Numbered from the stretch's first letter, positions 9,125 to 18,217 are shown. The stretch: 64,000 nt of DNA from JAZQQB01 sp045628865 (GCA_045628865.1 JAZQQB010000009.1:24340-88339), one strand, 5' to 3'. Translations and numbers: made by a program. Notes: a model not told the origin generated them from the letters alone.

Positions 9125-9155
9125 AACGTCTGTTTTTTCAAAAAGCAGGCGTTTT
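9125..9155 (+). terminator. Hairpin terminator after ileS
   Basis: AACGTCTG (9125-9132) pairs with CAGGCGTT (9146-9153) around a 13-base loop and ends in TTTTC. The T tract is short, so efficiency may be moderate. Confidence 0.6.
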
Positions 9156-9273
9156 CATATTATTGTATATATTTAGCAATATATAGGCAGACGAAGGGAC
9201 AAAGAACCATTATAGTATCATTGAGAGATTGAAAATTGATTTTTAATGAAAAGTGACACGCAAAGGAATTGCT

Positions 9274-11064
9274 ATGAAAATGAAACATAAGTTATTCAAA
9301 AGACAATTTATATTGGAAAAAATCAACCGTTATAGTTTAAAGAAAAAAATGCTGATTTTACAGCTGTTTTGTGTAATTTTGCCATTGTTGATCACGGATA
9401 GTGTCATTATTTCTATGTTACTAAACGAGGAAAGGAAAGCAAATGTGCAGGAAATGAAGGATATCGCTGAAGCTGTAAGTAATACTGTTATTTCAACAGA
9501 GGAATCAACAGTGTCTATGATGCAGGATATCTATTTCAATCGTGAAATCAATGATTTCTTAGGAGAGAGGTTTCAATCTCCATTAGATTATTACAACAAA
9601 CGTTTTGCTTTGTTAAGAGATTATTCTTATAAAATTGCTGTAGGTGGATTGGAAAGATCGATTGTTACGATATATTCAAACAGTCCTGGAACAGTAAATG
9701 GCGGAGCATTTCAAAAATTAGATAAGATACACAATGAAGAATGGTATCAAAAGTATTTAGAGGGTCAGCAGGATGTTATGCTTTTTGCTGATTATTCAAA
9801 AGTCAATTGGGAAACACGTCGAAATATATTTTTTGTAAGAAAACTGAATTATTATGACAAGAAAAATGAAAGTGTTCTTCGTGTAGATTTAGATTATAGT
9901 GATTTAGCGAGAAAAATAATTAATGCAAAATATGCTTCAACAGTGTATGTATGCGAGGGAAATCGAATTCTTTTCTCGAATGAAGGTAAAGGTGGATTGT
10001 ACGCACCTTTTGAAACAATATCTGCTGATATGATTGCGCAGTCGGGAGCACAATTGTCAACAAGTTTATATAATACAACCTGGGATATATATGTTATGCC
10101 AGGAAAAAATATTGTGTACGAGGCATTATATGGAAACAGATATTTTATATGTTTGCTATTTTTGATGAATGTAGTGTTTCCGTTTGTGATGTTCCATTTC
10201 TTAAGTCAGTCCTTTACAGTGCGTTTACATACCTTAGATGAAGCACTTCGAAAGGTGGAAAAAAACGGGTTATATAAATTGCCAGAAATCAGTGGAAGTG
10301 ATGAAATCAGTATGCTGATGAAGACCTATAACGAAATGGCAGAGAAATTGAATTCACTCATTGAGAATGAATACAAAAACAAATTAAAACGTCAGGAAAG
10401 TGATATTGCCAGACAAAGAGCAGAGTTATTGGCACTTCATAGTCAGATTAACCCTCATTTTCTTTTTAATGCACTTGAGAGCATTCGTATGCACAGTGTA
10501 ATCAAAAAGGAAACGGAAACAGCCTGTATGGTTGAGAAATTAGCTTTGATTCATAGACAGAATGTGGAATGGGGTAGTGACCTTGTTACGGTTTCCAATG
10601 AGGTTCAGTTTGTTGAGGCATATTTGGAATTACAGAAATATCGATTTGGAAATAAACTGACTTGTGAGGTTAGTGTAGATGAGGATTGTAAGGATTATCA
10701 GATACCAAAGCTTTCCTTAGTAACCTTTGTAGAAAATGCATGTGTTCATGGAATGGAGAAGAAAACCTCTGCCTGTTGGATTTTTGTTCGTATTTCTAAA
10801 AATAATGAATATGTGATTATGGAAATAGAAGATACCGGAAGTGGAATGACAGAAGAGATGCGAAGAAATCTCGAAGAAGCAATCAATCATGTAGATATGG
10901 ATATGCTTCGTGAGAATCATCGTATAGGTATATTGAATGCTGCATTGCGTTTAAAAATGTTTTTTAAAGATCAGGTATGCTTTGAACTGGATAGTGAACC
11001 TGGAGCAGGAACACTTGTTACGATCAAGATAGGTGTAGATAGTATTGAACAAATTAAGTTGTAG
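9274..11064 (+). CDS. YesM-type sensor histidine kinase
   Basis: Membrane sensor kinase, partner of the response regulator 20 bases downstream. ATG 9274 with AAAGGA 7 bases upstream is chosen over a GTG at 9253. Order of parts in ~597 residues: N-terminal membrane helix (LILQLFCVILPLLITDSVII), ~230-residue extracytoplasmic sensing region, and a second helix (FICLLFLMNVVFPFVMF). These are followed by a HAMP-like linker, the His_kinase motif HSQINPHFLFNALE with the phospho-accepting His, and a HATPase_c domain (FVENACVHG; IEDTGSGM; HRIGILNAALRL). YesM kinases usually sense carbohydrates or their binding proteins and control an adjacent sugar importer, as here. Confidence 0.9.
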   Translation: MKMKHKLFKRQFILEKINRYSLKKKMLILQLFCVILPLLITDSVIISMLLNEERKANVQEMKDIAEAVSNTVISTEESTVSMMQDIYFNREINDFLGERFQSPLDYYNKRFALLRDYSYKIAVGGLERSIVTIYSNSPGTVNGGAFQKLDKIHNEEWYQKYLEGQQDVMLFADYSKVNWETRRNIFFVRKLNYYDKKNESVLRVDLDYSDLARKIINAKYASTVYVCEGNRILFSNEGKGGLYAPFETISADMIAQSGAQLSTSLYNTTWDIYVMPGKNIVYEALYGNRYFICLLFLMNVVFPFVMFHFLSQSFTVRLHTLDEALRKVEKNGLYKLPEISGSDEISMLMKTYNEMAEKLNSLIENEYKNKLKRQESDIARQRAELLALHSQINPHFLFNALESIRMHSVIKKETETACMVEKLALIHRQNVEWGSDLVTVSNEVQFVEAYLELQKYRFGNKLTCEVSVDEDCKDYQIPKLSLVTFVENACVHGMEKKTSACWIFVRISKNNEYVIMEIEDTGSGMTEEMRRNLEEAINHVDMDMLRENHRIGILNAALRLKMFFKDQVCFELDSEPGAGTLVTIKIGVDSIEQIKL

Positions 11065-11084
11065 TGAAAGGAGTGAGATAGAGA

Positions 11085-12227
11085 GTGTTAAAGGTAATAT
11101 TTGTGGACGATGAGCCGTTCATCATGCAGGGTTTGTCCATGATCATAGATTGGGAAGCCAATGGTTATGAAATTGTAGGTATGGCAGGAAATGCAGGGGA
11201 AGCTTTAGAACTTATTGAACAGAAGAATCCAGAGCTTGTGATTGCGGATGTTCATATGCCTGAAATGAGCGGTTTGGAGCTTTTGGAAAATGTTCATCAG
11301 AAAAGCAAGGATACTTCTTTTATTATGCTTTCAGGGTATAGTGAGTTTGGATATGTTCGAAAAGCCCTGATGGAAGGTTGTATAGATTATTTGTTAAAGC
11401 CTGTTAATAAGCAGGATCTGTTAGCTGCTCTTGAAAAGGTTCGTAACATTCAAAAAGAACAAAATGAATTAAAAAAATGGACAGATACCATTAGCAAAAC
11501 TCCTTTATTTCATTTCTTTACCCAGTTTAATCCAAAGGAAACGATTTCGGATATGGAGGCTAACTCCTGGAATTCCAATGAAGCATCCGATAGTAAGAAA
11601 TTGTCTGATGAGTTAATTCATGCTGTGGAAACGAATAATAAAGATTTGATCATGGAAAAATCCAAGGCGCTTCACTGGATGTTGACACAGGCGGACGATT
11701 TATTTGTCAATATGGAATTAAACTATATTATTTATGAATTGCTTCATTTGGCAATTACAGTTGATGACAGTATTGATCAGCAGGAAGTATTACAGTTTAT
11801 CAGTGATAGTGTATTGGATAACAAAGAGAAGGAAAAAGAAGAGAATAGTCTTCAAAAAGTAATGCTTGATTATGGAGAATATCTATGTGAATTGAGAGGA
11901 AATCAGTCTATCGGTATGATGGGTGAAATAGAAAACTATATGAAAAAGCATTACGCAGAAAATATTACATTGAAAGATCTTGGTAAACGATTTTATGTTA
12001 ACTCTGCATATTTAGGTCAGATTTTTAAAAAACAGTTCGGGGAGTCATTTAAAGACTATTTGAATGGCCTTCGTATTCAAAAAGCAGAGGAATTATTGAT
12101 TTATTCTGATAAGAAAATTTATGAAATTGCTTCAGAGATAGGGTATAAAGACATTGATTACTTTATCAATAAATTTATTGCTGCTAAAGGATGTACCCCT
12201 GCAAAATTTAGAAAACAGATGAAATGA
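11085..12227 (+). CDS. YesN-type response regulator (REC plus AraC HTH)
   Basis: Begins with a GTG at 11085 behind AAAGGAG (11067-11073). Residues ~1-120 form a receiver domain: acidic pocket VDDE, phospho-acceptor Asp in VIADVHMPEM, conserved Lys in LLKPVN. A ~150-residue linker leads to a C-terminal AraC-type double helix-turn-helix (YVNSAYLGQIFKKQFGESF; IYEIASEIGYKDIDYFINKF). It should be phosphorylated by the preceding kinase and activate the importer operon starting 122 bases downstream, where two direct repeats suited to an AraC-type dimer are found (12245-12275). Confidence 0.9.
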   Translation: MLKVIFVDDEPFIMQGLSMIIDWEANGYEIVGMAGNAGEALELIEQKNPELVIADVHMPEMSGLELLENVHQKSKDTSFIMLSGYSEFGYVRKALMEGCIDYLLKPVNKQDLLAALEKVRNIQKEQNELKKWTDTISKTPLFHFFTQFNPKETISDMEANSWNSNEASDSKKLSDELIHAVETNNKDLIMEKSKALHWMLTQADDLFVNMELNYIIYELLHLAITVDDSIDQQEVLQFISDSVLDNKEKEKEENSLQKVMLDYGEYLCELRGNQSIGMMGEIENYMKKHYAENITLKDLGKRFYVNSAYLGQIFKKQFGESFKDYLNGLRIQKAEELLIYSDKKIYEIASEIGYKDIDYFINKFIAAKGCTPAKFRKQMK

Positions 12228-12244
12228 TGGATAATCCTCTATAA

Positions 12245-12275
12245 TTTGTCGGGATTAATTCTAATTTTTGTCGGG
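12245..12275 (+). promoter_or_regulatory. Candidate YesN binding site: two direct repeats 22 bp apart
   Basis: TTTGTCGGG occurs at 12245-12253 and again at 12267-12275, exactly 22 bp apart, or about two helical turns. The second copy falls on the -35 position of a TAAAAT (12285-12290) -10 candidate. Tandem direct repeats with this spacing overlapping -35 are typical of AraC-family activator sites. The link to the adjacent regulator is inference. Confidence 0.55.
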
Positions 12276-12295
12276 TTGAGAAAATAAAATGCAGC

Positions 12296-12315
12296 GTCTA
12301 CAATCTTATGTAGAC
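12296..12315 (+). other. Hairpin at the predicted 5' end of the importer mRNA
   Basis: GTCTACA (12296-12302) and TGTAGAC (12309-12315) form a perfect 7-bp stem with a 6-base loop. It is not followed by a T tract. If the TAAAAT at 12285-12290 is the -10, the RNA would begin at this stem, a position where hairpins stabilise mRNAs. Confidence 0.5.
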
Positions 12316-12349
12316 GGGAGGACGTCATTATTATAAGGAGGACATTAGT

Positions 12350-14005
12350 ATGAAAAAGAGATTAGTTTCAACTCTTCTTGTTGGTGCAATGGTAGCTTCT
12401 ATGTTATCAGGTTGTGCTGGCAAAGATTCAGAATCAGCTGCAACTACTAAAGATGGTGTAACAGAATTCACTTACTTTATTACAATGCCAGGTTCTGAAA
12501 AAAATGATGACAACGAAATTGCTCAGATAATTGCTGAGAAAACAGGTGTCAAGGTAAAAGAAATTTGGTTAACAGGTCAGACTGCTGCTGAAGCAACAGG
12601 TACATTGATTGCTGGTGGTGAGTACCCAGACTTCATCGATAGTGATGAAATGGCAATGCTCGTTGATGCAGATGCATTAATTCCACTTGATGAGTATATT
12701 GATAAGTATCCAGAGTTTAAAGAAACTTGGTTTACTGAAGCAGAATGGGAGAAGTTCCGTCAGCCAGATGGACATATCTACTGGATTAACCCATTCGGTA
12801 ATACATACGGCGAAAGCAAACAGACAACACATAATGATGAAGCATTCTGGATTCAGGCAAAGGTTCTTGAATGGGCTGGTTATCCAAAGGTAGAAACTAT
12901 GGATGATTACTTCGAATTAATTGAAAGCTACGTAGCTGAAAACCCAACAATGGAAGATGGAACACCATATATTCCATACACAATTCTTTGTGAAGACTGG
13001 AGATACTTCTGTTTGGAAAACGCAGGACAGTTCCTTGGCGGATATCCTAATGATGGATCTGTAATCGTTGACAAAGATACAATGACAGTAGGTGACTACA
13101 ATGTATCAGAAGATACACGTTTATACTTACAGAAATTAAACGAAGAATATCACAAAGATATGATTGATAAAGAATCATTTACACAGACATACGATGAATA
13201 CATCGCTAAACTTTCTACAGGTCGTGTACTTGGTATGGTTGATCAGTATTGGGATTTCTCTTCAAATGTAAATGATGCATTTAAACAGCAGGGTCTTGAT
13301 GCACAGGGTTGCAACTATGTACCACTTGGTTTGACAACAGAACCAGGTATGGAAAACAGATGGCACACATATGATGATACAGTTAACCAGGCATCTGGTA
13401 TTGCTATTTCAACAGACTGTAAAGATCCAGAAAAAGCGTTCGAATTCTTAGTAAAAGTTTGTATGGATCAGGAACTTCATGATTTAAGATTCTGGGGTGT
13501 TAAAGGCGTTGACTACGAAGTAGATGAAAATGGTCTTTACTACCGTACAGATGAAATGAGAGCTCGTTGTGCAGATACAGCTTACAAGGCTTCTCATTTA
13601 TGTGAGTACTCATACTTCCCACAGTGGGGTGGTACAAGCCAGGATGGAATCAACGCAATGAAACCTGATGAACAGCCTTCAGAATTCATGAATGATATGG
13701 CTGAACCATTGGTAAATTGTTTCAATGCTTACAATGTTACTACATATCCAGAAATGATCGGATCTGTAAAAGAAACAAATGGTCCTTGGTTCCCAATGTA
13801 CAGTTTCTCTAACAACTTTACAACAGAAACACCAGGTGGTGTAGCGTTTACAAAGATGTCAGATCTGAAACATGAATGGTTACCAAAAGTTATCATGGAA
13901 GATGATTTTGATGCAACATGGAATGATTACATGGCAGCATATGCTGAAATTAAGCCAGAAGACTTTATTTCAGAAATGCAGGAAATTTTAGACACATTTA
14001 AGTAA
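12350..14005 (+). CDS. Extracellular sugar-binding lipoprotein of an ABC importer (LplA-like)
   Basis: A 551-residue family 1 solute-binding protein. The N-terminus is a lipoprotein signal (KKRLVSTLLVGAMVASMLSGCAG) with the lipobox Cys at residue 22. The mature part has the features of the large LplA/YtcQ group that binds oligosaccharides (TEFTYFITMPGSEKNDDNE; aromatic-rich GPWFPMYSFSNNF near the C-terminus). RBS AAGGAGGA is strong. It is first in a three-gene importer operon with the two permeases and is separated from them by a hairpin that should lower permease expression. The substrate cannot be read from the sequence; a plant-derived oligosaccharide is likely. Confidence 0.9.
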   Translation: MKKRLVSTLLVGAMVASMLSGCAGKDSESAATTKDGVTEFTYFITMPGSEKNDDNEIAQIIAEKTGVKVKEIWLTGQTAAEATGTLIAGGEYPDFIDSDEMAMLVDADALIPLDEYIDKYPEFKETWFTEAEWEKFRQPDGHIYWINPFGNTYGESKQTTHNDEAFWIQAKVLEWAGYPKVETMDDYFELIESYVAENPTMEDGTPYIPYTILCEDWRYFCLENAGQFLGGYPNDGSVIVDKDTMTVGDYNVSEDTRLYLQKLNEEYHKDMIDKESFTQTYDEYIAKLSTGRVLGMVDQYWDFSSNVNDAFKQQGLDAQGCNYVPLGLTTEPGMENRWHTYDDTVNQASGIAISTDCKDPEKAFEFLVKVCMDQELHDLRFWGVKGVDYEVDENGLYYRTDEMRARCADTAYKASHLCEYSYFPQWGGTSQDGINAMKPDEQPSEFMNDMAEPLVNCFNAYNVTTYPEMIGSVKETNGPWFPMYSFSNNFTTETPGGVAFTKMSDLKHEWLPKVIMEDDFDATWNDYMAAYAEIKPEDFISEMQEILDTFK

Positions 14006-14018
14006 GAGGTAAAAAGCT

Positions 14019-14062
14019 AGGCGGCAATTGTTCAGAATGATTGGCGGTTGCCGCCTATTTTT
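14019..14062 (+). terminator. Intra-operon attenuating terminator between binding protein and permease
   Basis: AGGCGGCAA (14019-14027) pairs perfectly with TTGCCGCCT (14048-14056) and is followed by ATTTTTTAT. It lies between the binding-protein and permease genes, where partial termination gives an excess of binding protein. Confidence 0.8.
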
Positions 14063-14083
14063 TATGAAATGGAGTAGATTATC

Positions 14084-15028
14084 ATGGCTCAAGCACGGAA
14101 TGTTCAACCGAACAGAGATAAAAAAATCACATGGAAAGAAATTAAGAGACAGAAGTTTCTATTAATTGTTTCTTTCTTTATGGTCGTATATGGATTGATT
14201 TTCTATTATTGGCCACTAACAGGCTGGATTATGGCCTTTGAAAAATATAAACCAAAGACAGGTTTGCTTGGATCTGAGTTTATCGGTATGGATAAATTCA
14301 AATTCTTATTTGAAGATGAAGTATTTATCAGAGTAATTTGGAATACGTTTTGTATGGGATTTATCAATTTGGTTACCACAACAGTTATGGCAATCTTATT
14401 TGCAATCCTATTAAATGAAATTAGACATAATATGACAAAGAAAGTGATCCAGACGGTATCGTACTTGCCTCACTTTTTATCATGGATTATTGTAACTGGT
14501 ATTTTACATGATTCATTATCTACATCAGGTATTGTTAATGATGTGTTATTAAAAACACATGCAGTTGATGAAGCAATCAATTTCTTTGCACATCCTTCAT
14601 ACTTCTGGCCAATCGTTGCATTTGCAAACTGTTGGAAAGAAACAGGATGGAACGCAATCATTTACTTGGCAGCAATTACATCAATTGATCCTTGTCTTTA
14701 TGAAGCAGCTTCCATCGATGGTGCAGGTAGACTTGCAAAGATTCGATATATTACTCTTCCAGGAATTAAGCCTACTATCATGATCTTATTGTTAATGAAT
14801 GTAGGTAACGTTCTGAATGCAGGATTTGAAGTTCAGTACTTACTTGGAAATGGTTTGGTACAGCGTGTATCACAGACAATTGATATCTATGTTTTGAAAT
14901 GGGGTATCAGTCAGAACGACTTCTCATTGGGAACAGCAGCCGGAATCTTTAAGAGTGCCGTTAGTATTTTATTGATTGTAATCTTTAATACTATGGCTCG
15001 TAAAACTGGTGAAGAAAGACTGTTCTAG
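14084..15028 (+). CDS. Carbohydrate ABC importer permease 1 (LplB-like)
   Basis: Binding-protein-dependent transport permease of 314 residues with six predicted membrane helices and the cytoplasmic EAA loop (EAASIDGAGRLAKIRYITLPG) that docks the ATPase. The N-terminal region KRQKFLLIVSFFMVVYGLIFYYWPLTGW with AFEKYKPKTG is characteristic of LplB/YteP permeases. It pairs with the next gene to form the membrane channel. No ATPase gene is nearby; this transporter class usually shares an MsmX-type ATPase encoded elsewhere. Confidence 0.93.
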   Translation: MAQARNVQPNRDKKITWKEIKRQKFLLIVSFFMVVYGLIFYYWPLTGWIMAFEKYKPKTGLLGSEFIGMDKFKFLFEDEVFIRVIWNTFCMGFINLVTTTVMAILFAILLNEIRHNMTKKVIQTVSYLPHFLSWIIVTGILHDSLSTSGIVNDVLLKTHAVDEAINFFAHPSYFWPIVAFANCWKETGWNAIIYLAAITSIDPCLYEAASIDGAGRLAKIRYITLPGIKPTIMILLLMNVGNVLNAGFEVQYLLGNGLVQRVSQTIDIYVLKWGISQNDFSLGTAAGIFKSAVSILLIVIFNTMARKTGEERLF

Positions 15029-15039
15029 GAGGTGAGAAT

Positions 15040-15933
15040 ATGGACAAGAAGAAAATGAAAAGATCTGCAGGAGATAGAATATTCTCACTTATTATTGCAG
15101 TGTTTATGATCGTATTTGTTACGATTACATTATATCCTGTTATCAATACCGCAGTATTATCTTTTAATGATGGTATTGATGCAGTACGTGGAGGAATTTA
15201 TTTGATTCCACGTAAATTTACAATGAAAAACTACGATACCGTTTTAGGTATGAAAAACTTAGTAACAGGTTTTAAGATTTCAGTATTAAGAACTGTAATA
15301 GGAACTTTACTTGCTTTGGTTGTAAATGCATTATTAGCATTCGTAGTAAGTCGTAAGAGATTTATTTTTAAATCACAGTTATCCCTTTTTTGGGTTTTAA
15401 CAATGTATGTAAATGGTGGTATGATTCCTACCTACCTTTTGTATAGAAACTTAAACTTAACAAACAGCTTTTGGGTATATGTTATCCCAGGTGCTGTAAG
15501 TGCATGGAATATGTTGGTAATCAGAACATACATGTTGGGATTACCAGACAGTTTGGAAGAATCTGCTCAGCTTGATGGAGCAGGATACTGGACTGTATTT
15601 GTAAAGATTATTTCACCATTGTGTAAACCAGTTTATGCTACAGTTGCATTATTCGTAGCTGTATGGCAGTGGAACTCATGGTTTGATGCAATGTTATATA
15701 ACCGTATGAGAACAGAATATACTACTTTACAGTATGAGTTGATGAAATTACTTTCATCCGTTATGCAGCAGAGTGGTAGTGCAGACACAGCGAAGTATAG
15801 TACAAGTTCAGTAACCCCACTGACAATTCGTTCAGCTGCATCTGTTGTTACAATGCTCCCAATTATTTGTTTATACCCATTCCTACAGCGATATTTCGTA
15901 ACAGGACTCACCATTGGTGGTGTAAAGGAATAA
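15040..15933 (+). CDS. Carbohydrate ABC importer permease 2 (LplC/YtcP-like)
   Basis: 297-residue permease, start ATG 15040 with AGGAGGTGAG just upstream and only 11 bases after the previous gene. Six predicted helices, EAA loop (EESAQLDGAGYWTVFVKIISPL), and the LplC-type N-terminus (FVTITLYPVINTAVLSFNDG) and C-terminus (RYFVTGLTIGGVKE). It forms the heterodimeric channel with the preceding permease. A strong terminator closes the operon. Confidence 0.93.
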   Translation: MDKKKMKRSAGDRIFSLIIAVFMIVFVTITLYPVINTAVLSFNDGIDAVRGGIYLIPRKFTMKNYDTVLGMKNLVTGFKISVLRTVIGTLLALVVNALLAFVVSRKRFIFKSQLSLFWVLTMYVNGGMIPTYLLYRNLNLTNSFWVYVIPGAVSAWNMLVIRTYMLGLPDSLEESAQLDGAGYWTVFVKIISPLCKPVYATVALFVAVWQWNSWFDAMLYNRMRTEYTTLQYELMKLLSSVMQQSGSADTAKYSTSSVTPLTIRSAASVVTMLPIICLYPFLQRYFVTGLTIGGVKE

Positions 15934-15949
15934 ACATTTTATTCTACCT

Positions 15950-15989
15950 ACTCACTTTAGATTCTCCCGGATCTAAAGTGAGTTTTTTT
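15950..15989 (+). terminator. Terminator of the importer operon
   Basis: ACTCACTTTAGAT (15950-15962) pairs perfectly with ATCTAAAGTGAGT (15971-15983) around an 8-base loop and is followed by TTTTTT. Confidence 0.95.
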
Positions 15990-16160
15990 GTCGCCCATTA
16001 AGTGACCATATTAATATATGATTGAGGTATGATAGTGATGTCAAAGGAAATAGGGATTAGAAACCAAAAAAAGAGATTCTTTCTAAGTAATGAAAACTGT
16101 GATATACTGTGGATTTAGAAAGAGTAAAAGGTTGTCCTTAGATACAAGGAGGAAGAAAAA

Positions 16161-17363
16161 ATGAAGCAGATTATTACAAGCTTATTAGAAACTGATATGT
16201 ATAAATTTAGTATGGGTCAGGCCATCTATCACCAGTTCAGTGATTATAAAACCACATGGACATTTAAGTGCAGAAACAAGGATGTTCACTTTACACCAGA
16301 AATGGTAGAAGAAATACGTAATCAGATTAAAGCATATTGTGATCTTCGATTTACAGAGGAAGAATTGGAATATCTTGAGAATATTACATGGATCAAGGGC
16401 TCTTATGTAGATTTTCTTCGCTTGTGGAAACCAAGATTTGAAGATTTTGAAATTACAGATCAAGCAGAATGTGGACTTGCATTGGATGCAAGAGGTACTT
16501 GGTTAAACACTTCTATGTATGAGATTCCAGCCCTTGCTATTATCAATGAAGTATACTTTAGAATGGCATATGATTATGATACTTTAATGGATTCCTTCAA
16601 GGAAAGATTAAGTGCAAAACTTACAAAATTAGAAGATGGTACATATAAGATTGGAAACTTTTCAGAATTTGGTTTGAGAAGAAGACTTTCAGGAGAGGCA
16701 CAGGAGCTTGCTGTGAAGGAACTTTGCGGTCGTAAATATGATGGTTCTAAGTGTGTAGGTACTTCCAATGTGTATCTTGCTAAGAAGTATGGAGTAACAC
16801 CTGTAGGAACTATGGCTCATGAATGGATCATGTGTGTTGGTCAGGGTAATCATAAACACAATCCAGCATATTCTAACTGGTATGCATTGGATGCATGGGT
16901 AAAGGAATACGGCGTATTGAATGGTACTGCTTTAACAGATGCTATTACAACAGATTGTTTCTTAAGAGATTTCCAGTTGACATATGCAACACTCTTTAGT
17001 GGTGTAAGACACGACAGTGGAGATCCATATGAATGGGGCGACAAGATGATCGCACACTATGAAGAGTTTGGTATCGATGCTGCTTCAAAGACACTTCTTT
17101 TTAGTGATAGTCTTGACTTTGAAAGAGCACATAAATTGAATGAATATTTTAAGGGAAGAGCAAGAGTTGCGTTTGGTATTGGAACTTACTTAAGTAATGA
17201 TACCAATGAGCATGCATTGAACATTGTCATGAAAACAACAGCTTGTAATGGAATGGATGTTGCGAAAATATCTGATACTCCAGGAAAAGGTATGTGCAAG
17301 AATCCACAATATGTTGAATATTTGGAAAGATGTATCAAGTGGAGAATGGAAAACGATAAATAA
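16161..17363 (+). CDS. pncB: Nicotinate phosphoribosyltransferase
   Basis: Converts nicotinate and PRPP to nicotinate mononucleotide in the NAD salvage (Preiss-Handler) pathway. The 400-residue length and signature regions fit PncB: N-terminal LLETDMYKFSMGQAIYHQF, the conserved TSNVYLAKKYGV, GTMAHEW, and the phosphate-binding region FSGVRHDSGDPYEWG with FGIGTYLSND. RBS AAGGAGG precedes the ATG. It is followed 89 bases later by a HAD phosphatase gene. Confidence 0.95.
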   Translation: MKQIITSLLETDMYKFSMGQAIYHQFSDYKTTWTFKCRNKDVHFTPEMVEEIRNQIKAYCDLRFTEEELEYLENITWIKGSYVDFLRLWKPRFEDFEITDQAECGLALDARGTWLNTSMYEIPALAIINEVYFRMAYDYDTLMDSFKERLSAKLTKLEDGTYKIGNFSEFGLRRRLSGEAQELAVKELCGRKYDGSKCVGTSNVYLAKKYGVTPVGTMAHEWIMCVGQGNHKHNPAYSNWYALDAWVKEYGVLNGTALTDAITTDCFLRDFQLTYATLFSGVRHDSGDPYEWGDKMIAHYEEFGIDAASKTLLFSDSLDFERAHKLNEYFKGRARVAFGIGTYLSNDTNEHALNIVMKTTACNGMDVAKISDTPGKGMCKNPQYVEYLERCIKWRMENDK

Positions 17364-17383
17364 GAGGCGGTTTGGCACGTAAC

Positions 17384-17420
17384 AGTAGTCGGCTAATCAA
17401 TGAATGGTTAGCCGACTACT
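17384..17420 (+). terminator. Hairpin between pncB and the HAD gene
   Basis: AGTAGTCGGCTAA (17384-17396) pairs perfectly with TTAGCCGACTACT (17408-17420) around an 11-base loop. Only TAATTA follows, so it may act as a weak terminator or an RNA processing/stability element. It falls within the would-be N-terminus of a longer HAD reading frame, which argues against that longer start. Confidence 0.6.
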
Positions 17421-17452
17421 TAATTAGTGGTAATATAAGGGAGAAACAGAAG

Positions 17453-18136
17453 ATGATCAAAGTCATTTTATGGGATATAGATGGCACTATGCTGAATTTT
17501 GAAGAAGCAGAAAAGATAGCAATCAGAAAATGCTTTGCCAAATTTGAGCTAGGTGAATGTACGGATGAAATGCTTCATACATATTCTGGAATTAATCAGA
17601 AGTACTGGGAGAAACTGGAACGTGGTGAAATGACAAAGTCCGAGATTTTGGTAGGGCGATTTGTTGATTTTTTTACGGTTTCAGGAATGGATGTATCCAA
17701 AGCTGTTCCTTTTAACGAGGAATATCAAATAAGGCTTGGTGATACGGCTGTTTTTTATGAAGGTGGTCTAGAAACAGTAAAGGCATTGAAAGGAAAAGTA
17801 CTTCAGTGTGCAGTGACAAATGGAACAAAAACAGCGCAGAATCTGAAATTGAAAAATTCAGGGTTGGTTCAGTTGCTTGATCATATTTTTATTTCAGAAG
17901 AAATGGGAATTGAAAAACCGGGAATTGGATTTTTCAATAAGGTATTCGATGTGATTGGCGATTATGCAAAGGATGAAATCTTGATTGTGGGAGATTCATT
18001 AACAAGTGACATTCAGGGTGGAAATAATGCAGGGATAAAAACCTGCTGGTTTAACTTAAACGGTAAGAAAAATGAATTAGGACTTCGAGTGGATTATGAA
18101 ATCCGAAGTCTGTCAGAAGTGTTAAATATTGTATAG
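17453..18136 (+). CDS. HAD-family nucleotidase/phosphatase (YjjG-like)
   Basis: A 227-residue HAD hydrolase with all four motifs: WDIDGTML (nucleophile Asp), VTNGT, the Lys in GIEKPG, and GDSLTSDI. The N-terminal LWDIDGTMLNFEEAE and cap region place it near YjjG, a pyrimidine 5'-nucleotidase that removes non-canonical nucleotides; the precise substrate is inference. The ATG at 17453 with AAGGGAG (17437-17443) is chosen. A TTG at 17372 would add 27 residues encoded by a hairpin and has no ribosome site. It is probably cotranscribed with pncB. Confidence 0.85.
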   Translation: MIKVILWDIDGTMLNFEEAEKIAIRKCFAKFELGECTDEMLHTYSGINQKYWEKLERGEMTKSEILVGRFVDFFTVSGMDVSKAVPFNEEYQIRLGDTAVFYEGGLETVKALKGKVLQCAVTNGTKTAQNLKLKNSGLVQLLDHIFISEEMGIEKPGIGFFNKVFDVIGDYAKDEILIVGDSLTSDIQGGNNAGIKTCWFNLNGKKNELGLRVDYEIRSLSEVLNIV

Positions 18137-18140
18137 TATG

Positions 18141-18178
18141 TTGGGGGCGGTCCTTTTTGTCACGAGGACCGCTCCCAA
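18141..18178 (+). terminator. Strong GC-rich hairpin after the HAD gene
   Basis: TTGGGGGCGGTCCT (18141-18154) pairs with AGGACCGCTCCCAA (18165-18178) with one G-U across a 10-base loop. There is no T tract on either side, so it may be a 3' stabiliser or a terminator of unusual type. Confidence 0.55.
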
Positions 18179-18217
18179 TGCATTGATTCCCCTTAAAAAA
18201 AATGATAAACTTACCGT

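Noticed and set aside
16132..16147. TTGTCCTTAGATACAA before pncB as a niacin-repressor site
   Set aside because: It is only a weak inverted repeat and I cannot match it to a reliable NiaR consensus.
17372..17452. Longer HAD protein starting at a TTG at 17372
   Set aside because: The extra 27 codons consist largely of a perfect hairpin, there is no ribosome site, and the HAD motif I normally lies within ten residues of the start, as it does from ATG 17453.
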